Positions 6,397 through 10,799 of a DNA stretch of 10,799 bases are shown here, piece after piece. Made by a program: the position numbers and the translations under genes. The notes under the pieces were generated by a model, which saw nothing but the letters and a program-made list of their open reading frames with translations, searched no databases and was not told the DNA's origin. The stretch's first letter is position 1; every line of letters begins with the position of its first letter. Source of the DNA: Rickettsia typhi (GTDB lineage: Bacteria; Pseudomonadota; Alphaproteobacteria; Rickettsiales; UBA1997); NCBI GenBank assembly GCA_945888585.1, contig CAMDAI010000028.1, forward strand, positions 1 through 10,799. The letters run 5' to 3'.

Positions 6397-7281
6397 ATGA
6401 ATAATAATTCTCTAGTTTTATCCAACTTTTCTAATATTAAATCTTCTGAATCTAGTTTTTATGCTTATTTGCAGGAAATTCAAAAATTTCCAATGCTTTC
6501 TGCATCTGAAGAATATGAATATGGAACTAGGTTTCAAAAAAATGGCGATACAGAAGCTGCTAAAATGCTGATTCAAAGCCATTTACGTTTAGTGGTAAAA
6601 ATTGCTACCAAATTTCGTAATTATGGTCTGCCTATCGGCGATTTAGTGTCGGAAGGAAATATTGGTTTAATTCAGGCGGTAAAGAAATTTGATCCGGTTA
6701 AAGGTTTTCGTTTCTCTACATATGCTATGTGGTGGATTAAAGCCTATATTCAGGAATATATTTTACGCTCATGGTCATTAGTTAAGCTTTGCACAACGGT
6801 TGCTCATAAAAAATTATTTTTTAATTTACGTAAAATCAGAAAGCAAATTGATGCAACTGATGAAGCTTTGTCGCCAGCTCAATTAAAAGAAATTTCCCGT
6901 GATTTAAATGTTTCTGAAGATGATATCAAAATGATGAACCTCAGAATGTATAATCCAGATTCTTCCTTGAATCAAGCTGTTGGTGATGAGGGGGAGGGAG
7001 GAGAGGTGATTGATAAAATTGCTTCTAATCAGGCGAGTCAGGAGCAAATTTTAATTAACTATCAGGAAAAATCACGTCGTGAGGTAATGTTAAAATCAGC
7101 TTTTTCTAAGTTAAATGATCGTGAACAAGAAATTATTCGGATGCGTCAACTAACTGAACCAGCGCTAACATTGGAAGATGTAAGTAAAATTTATAAAATT
7201 TCCAAGGAAAGAGTGAGGCAGATCGAAGCCGTTGCTTTAGAAAAAATTAAAAAAGAAGCTAGGAGATTGGCTAATAGCTAG
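6397..7281 (+). CDS. rpoH: RNA polymerase heat-shock sigma factor, sigma-32
   Basis: A 294-residue sigma-70-family factor that directs RNA polymerase to heat-shock promoters. Region 2 is complete, with SHLRLVVKIATKFRNYGLP (61-79), GDLVSEGNIGLIQAVKKFDP (81-100) and FSTYAMWWIKAYIQEYI (106-122). The RpoH box HKKLFFNLR (137-145) separates sigma-32 from other group members; in E. coli this segment is linked to core binding and to control of stability by DnaK and FtsH. Region 4 (about 230-290) has LNDREQEIIRMR, a helix-turn-helix and ERVRQIEAVALEKIKK. The length is typical. A purine run at 6988-7006 encodes the acidic linker DEGEGGE. The stop TAG shares its G with the GTG start of ribE, so the two genes are translationally coupled. 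A strong promoter lies upstream, along with a short leader holding two micro-frames. Control by heat-sensitive RNA folding, as in E. coli, cannot be judged here. Confidence 0.96.
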   Translation: MNNNSLVLSNFSNIKSSESSFYAYLQEIQKFPMLSASEEYEYGTRFQKNGDTEAAKMLIQSHLRLVVKIATKFRNYGLPIGDLVSEGNIGLIQAVKKFDPVKGFRFSTYAMWWIKAYIQEYILRSWSLVKLCTTVAHKKLFFNLRKIRKQIDATDEALSPAQLKEISRDLNVSEDDIKMMNLRMYNPDSSLNQAVGDEGEGGEVIDKIASNQASQEQILINYQEKSRREVMLKSAFSKLNDREQEIIRMRQLTEPALTLEDVSKIYKISKERVRQIEAVALEKIKKEARRLANS

Positions 7282-7901
7282 TGTTTACTGGTATCATCAA
7301 TCACATTGCAATTATTGAAAGTTTAACCAAAAATCCTGATAGTGATTTATTACTTTCGGTTAAATTTCCAAATAAAAATATTAATCATAATCTTGATTTA
7401 GGCTGTTCTATCGCTTGCTCAGGAATTTGTTTAACATTAATTCAAAAGCATCAAGAAGAAAATTATTTTTTGCTTAATTTTAGTGTTTCCAGAGAAACTA
7501 TTAGCAAAACCGCAGTTTTGAGTTGGTATGTTGGTGCTAAAATTAACATCGAATTTTCCTTAAAGATTGGTGATGAGCTTGGCGGACATATGGTTAGTGG
7601 TCACATTGATGGAGTTGCGGTGATAAAATCAATGAAAAAAATCTTAGATTCTCACGAAATTATTTTTGAATTTCCACCAGAATTAAAAAAATTTATTTCT
7701 CCGAAAGGTTCTATTGTGCTAAACGGCGTTTCGCTCACGGTTAACCAAGTAGGTGACAATGATTTTTCAGTAAATTTAATTAAACATAGTTTTGATTATA
7801 CTAATTTCCATGATGCAAAAGTTGGTGATAAGGTAAATTTGGAAATTGATATGATTGCGCGCTATCTAAATCAATTACTTAATAAAGCGAGTTCTATATG
7901 A
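7281..7901 (+). CDS. ribE: Riboflavin synthase, alpha chain
   Basis: A 206-residue protein that dismutates two molecules of 6,7-dimethyl-8-ribityllumazine into riboflavin and a pyrimidine, the last step of riboflavin synthesis. It starts MFTGII, the family's invariant N-terminus. It has two similar lumazine-binding halves: the first carries GCSIACSGICLTL (41-53) and SVSRET (68-73); the second carries GSIVLNGVSLTVN (133-145) and ends KVNLEIDMIARYLNQL (184-199). The linking stretch GDELGGHMVSGHIDG (97-111) is also typical. The GTG start at 7281 overlaps the rpoH stop by one base and an AGGAG lies 15 bases upstream, too far to be an ordinary Shine-Dalgarno, so reinitiation from rpoH is likely. 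Its stop overlaps the ribB start as ATGA. The gene is also called ribC in some species. Confidence 0.96.
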   Translation: MFTGIINHIAIIESLTKNPDSDLLLSVKFPNKNINHNLDLGCSIACSGICLTLIQKHQEENYFLLNFSVSRETISKTAVLSWYVGAKINIEFSLKIGDELGGHMVSGHIDGVAVIKSMKKILDSHEIIFEFPPELKKFISPKGSIVLNGVSLTVNQVGDNDFSVNLIKHSFDYTNFHDAKVGDKVNLEIDMIARYLNQLLNKASSI

Positions 7902-9004
7902 GTTTCAAAGATAAAAATTTTTTAGCTACCATTCCTGAAATTATTGAAGAAGCTAAGCAAGGTAAGATGTTTATTTTGGTTGATGATGAGGATAGAGAAA
8001 ATGAAGGTGATTTGGTAATTCCAGCCGAGATGTGTGATGATAAGCAAGTAAATTTTATGGCTAAATATGGTCGTGGTCTTATCTGTTTAGCTTTGGATGA
8101 AAATAGAGTAAATAAGCTTGGACTGCCTCTAATGGCACTGGATAATGGTTCACGTCATAGAACAGCTTTTACTGTTTCAATTGAGGCTAGAGAAGGAATA
8201 TCGACGGGAATATCAGCTAAAGATCGGGCTAAAACTATTGCTGACGCCATTAATCCAAAAAAAGGTAAGGAAGCAATTGTTAGTCCGGGTCATATTTTTC
8301 CTTTAAAGGCTCAAGAAGGCGGAGTTTTAGTGCGCGCAGGTCATACTGAAGCCTCGGTGGACATTGCTAAATTAGCTGGGCTAAATCCATCAGGAGTGAT
8401 TTGTGAAATTATGAATGATGACGGTTCAATGGCCAGAATGAAGGATCTGATTTTATTTGCTAAAAAACATAATTTAAAAATTGCCACCATTGCTGATCTA
8501 ATTGAATATCGTCGCTATAATGATAAATTGGTTGAGTGCACAGGACAAAGCATCATTGACAGTGAATTTGGTGGTGAATTTAAGGCCATAATTTATCAAA
8601 ATAAAATTGATGGCAGTGAGCATTTGGCTTTGATAAAAGGTAAAATTGACAGTAAAAAACCGGTGATGGTAAGAATGCATCACTTAAATTTATTTGACGA
8701 TATTTTAGGTGAAAAGCAAAATGGTAAAAATGGCATTTTACAAAAATCTATGCAAAAAATTGCTAAAAATAAAAATGGTGTGATAGTACTAATCAGAAGA
8801 TCGGATGAGCCTTTAGCTAATTTAGCTCCAGCTTCAAAAATTTCTAAAGTTAAACCGGAAAAGGAACTAAGACATTATGGAATTGGTGCGCAAATATTAT
8901 TGGATTTGGGAATTAAGGATATGATTTTGCTGACTAATTCTAAAAAATCAGTAATTGGTTTAGAAGGTTATGGGCTTACAATTTCCAAATATGAAAAAAT
9001 TTAA
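7898..9004 (+). CDS. ribB: 3,4-dihydroxy-2-butanone 4-phosphate synthase with a degenerate GTP cyclohydrolase II-like tail (RibBX type)
   Basis: A 368-residue two-domain protein. Residues about 8-205 are an intact RibB domain, which turns ribulose 5-phosphate into the four-carbon riboflavin precursor. It has the acidic metal-binding loop DDEDRENEGD (29-38), RAGHTEA (146-152) and MNDDGSMAR (172-180). Residues about 210-368 resemble GTP cyclohydrolase II, with RHYGIGAQIL (335-344) and LTNSKKSVIGLEGYGL (355-370), but the zinc-site cysteines are gone: where active enzymes have a Cys-rich loop this one reads RMHHLNLFDD (259-268), and no Cys follows. This matches the RibBX form described from Proteobacteria, in which the tail lacks cyclohydrolase activity. 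A separate ribA is therefore expected elsewhere. The start overlaps the ribE stop by four bases (ATGA). The gene ends 22 nt from the convergent ccoS. Confidence 0.95.
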   Translation: MSFKDKNFLATIPEIIEEAKQGKMFILVDDEDRENEGDLVIPAEMCDDKQVNFMAKYGRGLICLALDENRVNKLGLPLMALDNGSRHRTAFTVSIEAREGISTGISAKDRAKTIADAINPKKGKEAIVSPGHIFPLKAQEGGVLVRAGHTEASVDIAKLAGLNPSGVICEIMNDDGSMARMKDLILFAKKHNLKIATIADLIEYRRYNDKLVECTGQSIIDSEFGGEFKAIIYQNKIDGSEHLALIKGKIDSKKPVMVRMHHLNLFDDILGEKQNGKNGILQKSMQKIAKNKNGVIVLIRRSDEPLANLAPASKISKVKPEKELRHYGIGAQILLDLGIKDMILLTNSKKSVIGLEGYGLTISKYEKI

Positions 9005-9026
9005 CATTTTCTAAACTGAGCAAGTC

Positions 9027-9182
9027 TTATAATTTATCATTCTTTTCATCATCAAATAAAATCCGATTTGCTTCGCCTTCCAAATCATCAAATTGTTTGG
9101 TTTTGAGTGACCATAAAAAAGCAATAAGGCCTATAGATCCTAGGAAAAGAGCGATAGGTATTAAATAAATTAAAATAGTCAT
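9027..9182 (-). CDS. ccoS: CcoS, cbb3-type cytochrome oxidase assembly protein
   Basis: A 51-codon gene from ATG 9182 to TAA 9029-9027. The peptide has one membrane helix (about residues 4-25, from LIYLIPIALFLG onwards) and then the CcoS signature QFDDLEGEANRILFDDE (30-46). CcoS helps assemble the cbb3 (high-affinity) cytochrome oxidase and is needed for correct cofactor insertion in Rhodobacter. It follows ccoI by 57 nt on the same strand, the standard ccoI-ccoS order. No strong Shine-Dalgarno is visible, but the start and length fit the family. It is convergent with ribB, with a 22-nt gap and no recognisable terminator between them. Confidence 0.93.
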   Translation of the reverse strand: MTILIYLIPIALFLGSIGLIAFLWSLKTKQFDDLEGEANRILFDDEKNDKL

Positions 9183-9186
9183 TTTA

Positions 9187-9227
9187 TACCAAAATACAAA
9201 ATTAATAATACCAAAATTATTTTGGTA
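9187..9227. repeat. Three TACCAAAAT half-sites, two forming a perfect palindrome, between ccoI and ccoS
   Basis: TACCAAAAT occurs at 9187-9195 and 9209-9217, and its inverse ATTTTGGTA at 9219-9227. The last two form a 19-base palindrome with 9-base arms and a single central base. It sits in the 57-nt ccoI-ccoS gap, so on the minus-strand RNA it could fold as a stem-loop. It may be an operator or an RNA-processing element; no T-run supports a terminator. Confidence 0.4.
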
Positions 9228-9239
9228 AGAAATATAAAA

Positions 9240-10799
9240 TCAATAAATTTTAGATTTTTTATTTTTTATTCTAAGGGCATTTAATACCACAATAATTGAT
9301 GATGATGACATTGCAAGTGCCGCAATCAGAGGAACAATACATCCTGCAATAGCAAATGGAACGGCAATTAAATTATAGGCCAAGGCAATTGCAAAATTTT
9401 CCTTCATTAATTTTTTTGCTTTTTTTGCTACTAAAATAACTTCCAAAACCGGATATAATTTTTGACCTTGGAAAATAATATTAGCAGCATTTTTAGATAT
9501 ATCACTGGCTATAGAAGGAGAAATTGAAACATCAGCTAAAGCTAGTGCGGGCGCATCATTTAAACCATCTCCAATCATTAGAATGTTCTTATTTTGAGAT
9601 TTTAATTGTTTAAGAAAATTGCATTTATCTATTGGAGTTTGGTTGTAATAATATTGGGTAATTCCAACTTTATTTGCCACATTTTCTACTGCAGATTTTT
9701 TGTCTCCGGAAAGCAGAATTATTTTTTTCTTTAATTTTTGTAATTGCTTTATAACTAACTCTGCATCTGGTCGCAGCTCATCTTCAAATTTGAAAACAAC
9801 TATTTTATCACCATATTTTAGATAAACTTCAGAAGTTATTTCATTGTTATTTTCTTCATTTAAATTAGTGGCAAATTCTTTTTTTCCTAATTTAATTGCC
9901 TGGTTGTTATAGATAGAAGAAAGGCCGCTTCCCATAATTTCACTTACTTGTAATTCAAGTAAATTTCCAGAGCAGGAATTGCATAAAGCCTTGGATAATG
10001 GATGTTTGCTTTTAGAGGCAACACTTGCGGCAATTAATAATAAATTTTCATCAATTTCATTTTTATTAATTAGCTTTGGTTGTCCTAAAGTTAGGGTTCC
10101 GGTTTTGTCGAAAACTACTGAGTCAATATTGGTTAATTTTTCCAGCGCTTCACCACTTTTTAATAAAATTCCCTGTTTCATTAATCTGGAACTGGAAACT
10201 ATTTGAACCACAGGCACTGCTAAGGCCAAGGCGCAAGGGCAGGTTATAATTAGGACGGCGGTGGCAATTAATAATGATTGATGCCAGCCGGCTTTTAGAT
10301 AAAAACACCAAATTATAAAAGAAATTGCAGCTAAAATATGAACAATGGGAGTATAGTATTTTGAAACTTTATCAGCAATTCTGACATATCTACTTTTGTC
10401 TCTTTCAATATTTTCAGTAAGAGTAATAATTTGAGCTAACAGGGTTTCTTCCTTCGTTTTATTTACCATAATTTTAATTGGTGCAGCCAGATTGATCATG
10501 CCAGCAAAAACCTCTTCATTAATGCTAATTTTTTTTGGCATCGATTCTCCGGTGATAAGAGAAGTATCAATTTCAGAAATGCCCTCAATTACAATTCCAT
10601 CAGCTGGAATTCTATCTCCGGCAACTATCAGCAAAATCATATTTTTTTTAATGTCTTTAACACGAATAGTTTTTGGCTGATTATTTTCATCAATTAGAGT
10701 TGCGGCACTAACTTGTAATAATGCCATTTGGCTGGCAGTTTGCATAGCTTTTTTTCTGGCACCAAAATCTAAATAGCGTCCAATTAATAAAAAGAAAAT
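9240..10799 (-). CDS. ccoI: Copper-transporting P-type ATPase CcoI/FixI, 5' end cut by the window edge
   Basis: The frame stays open from TAA at 9240 to the window edge, giving 519 visible residues. An internal ATG at 10745 is not the start: the upstream codons read FFLLIGRYLDFGARKKA, the usual CcoI sequence. This is a P1B-type Cu+-ATPase that moves copper across the inner membrane for cbb3 oxidase assembly. Motifs, numbered from the first visible residue: actuator TGES (83-86), CPC in the sixth core helix (187-189, ITCPCALALAVP), phosphorylation DKTGTLT (from 231), the HP dipeptide (266-267), and GDGLND (410-415). The last helices have YN and MSSSS, as in Cu+ pumps. N-terminal metal-binding domains and early helices lie outside. 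The ccoS gene follows. The neighbourhood implies that ccoNOQP and ccoGH lie further upstream or elsewhere. Confidence 0.95.
   Translation of the reverse strand: MFFLLIGRYLDFGARKKAMQTASQMALLQVSAATLIDENNQPKTIRVKDIKKNMILLIVAGDRIPADGIVIEGISEIDTSLITGESMPKKISINEEVFAGMINLAAPIKIMVNKTKEETLLAQIITLTENIERDKSRYVRIADKVSKYYTPIVHILAAISFIIWCFYLKAGWHQSLLIATAVLIITCPCALALAVPVVQIVSSSRLMKQGILLKSGEALEKLTNIDSVVFDKTGTLTLGQPKLINKNEIDENLLLIAASVASKSKHPLSKALCNSCSGNLLELQVSEIMGSGLSSIYNNQAIKLGKKEFATNLNEENNNEITSEVYLKYGDKIVVFKFEDELRPDAELVIKQLQKLKKKIILLSGDKKSAVENVANKVGITQYYYNQTPIDKCNFLKQLKSQNKNILMIGDGLNDAPALALADVSISPSIASDISKNAANIIFQGQKLYPVLEVILVAKKAKKLMKENFAIALAYNLIAVPFAIAGCIVPLIAALAMSSSSIIVVLNALRIKNKKSKIY

Noticed and set aside
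10743..10745. ATG as the start of the copper ATPase
   Set aside because: The frame continues upstream to the window edge with typical CcoI sequence (IGRYLDF), so this Met is internal and the gene is truncated by the window.

Overview
The window is AT-rich and gene-dense. It looks like part of an alphaproteobacterial chromosome, probably from a reduced or host-associated lineage such as a Rickettsiales-like or Holosporales-like bacterium. The grounds are the strong A+T bias, RpoH with an intact RpoH box, an argS gene followed by a SPOR-domain gene, a RibB with a cysteine-less GTP-cyclohydrolase-like tail, and cbb3-oxidase assembly genes (ccoI, ccoS). Riboflavin genes argue against Rickettsia itself. 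No genus can be assigned from the sequence alone. There is no CRISPR array, insertion sequence, tRNA or rRNA.

Layout. (1) 1-1393, all minus strand: the first 29 codons of an FTR1-type iron permease (1-87); a spacer with a palindrome close to the Fur 7-1-7 motif and a second perfect hairpin; an unrecognised 347-aa protein (230-1273); and a 36-codon open frame directly upstream of it (1283-1393). (2) 1573-3505, minus: comM/yifB, preceded by about 400 nt with no intact gene, only short frames that look like a decayed coding region. (3) 3506-6216, minus: argS, then a membrane-anchored SPOR-domain protein. (4) 6217-9004: a divergent promoter region with a near-consensus sigma-70 promoter driving rpoH, ribE and ribB, whose ends overlap (TAGTG and ATGA), so they are read as one coupled operon on the plus strand. 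(5) 9027-10799, minus: ccoS, and ccoI, which runs off the right edge; the pair converges on ribB.

How it fits together: the right side combines heat-shock regulation (RpoH), flavin supply (RibE, RibB) and maturation of the high-affinity cbb3 terminal oxidase (CcoI copper export and CcoS). The left side has iron uptake, a DNA-processing helicase-like protein, cell-division/peptidoglycan binding (SPOR) and translation (ArgS). Most genes are ordinary housekeeping genes. The points worth a second look are the orphan protein with its upstream mini-frame, the possible iron-responsive operator, the rpoH leader with two micro-frames, the rpoH-riboflavin coupling, and the recurring hairpins without a T-tract between genes. 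I found no clear new multi-gene system.
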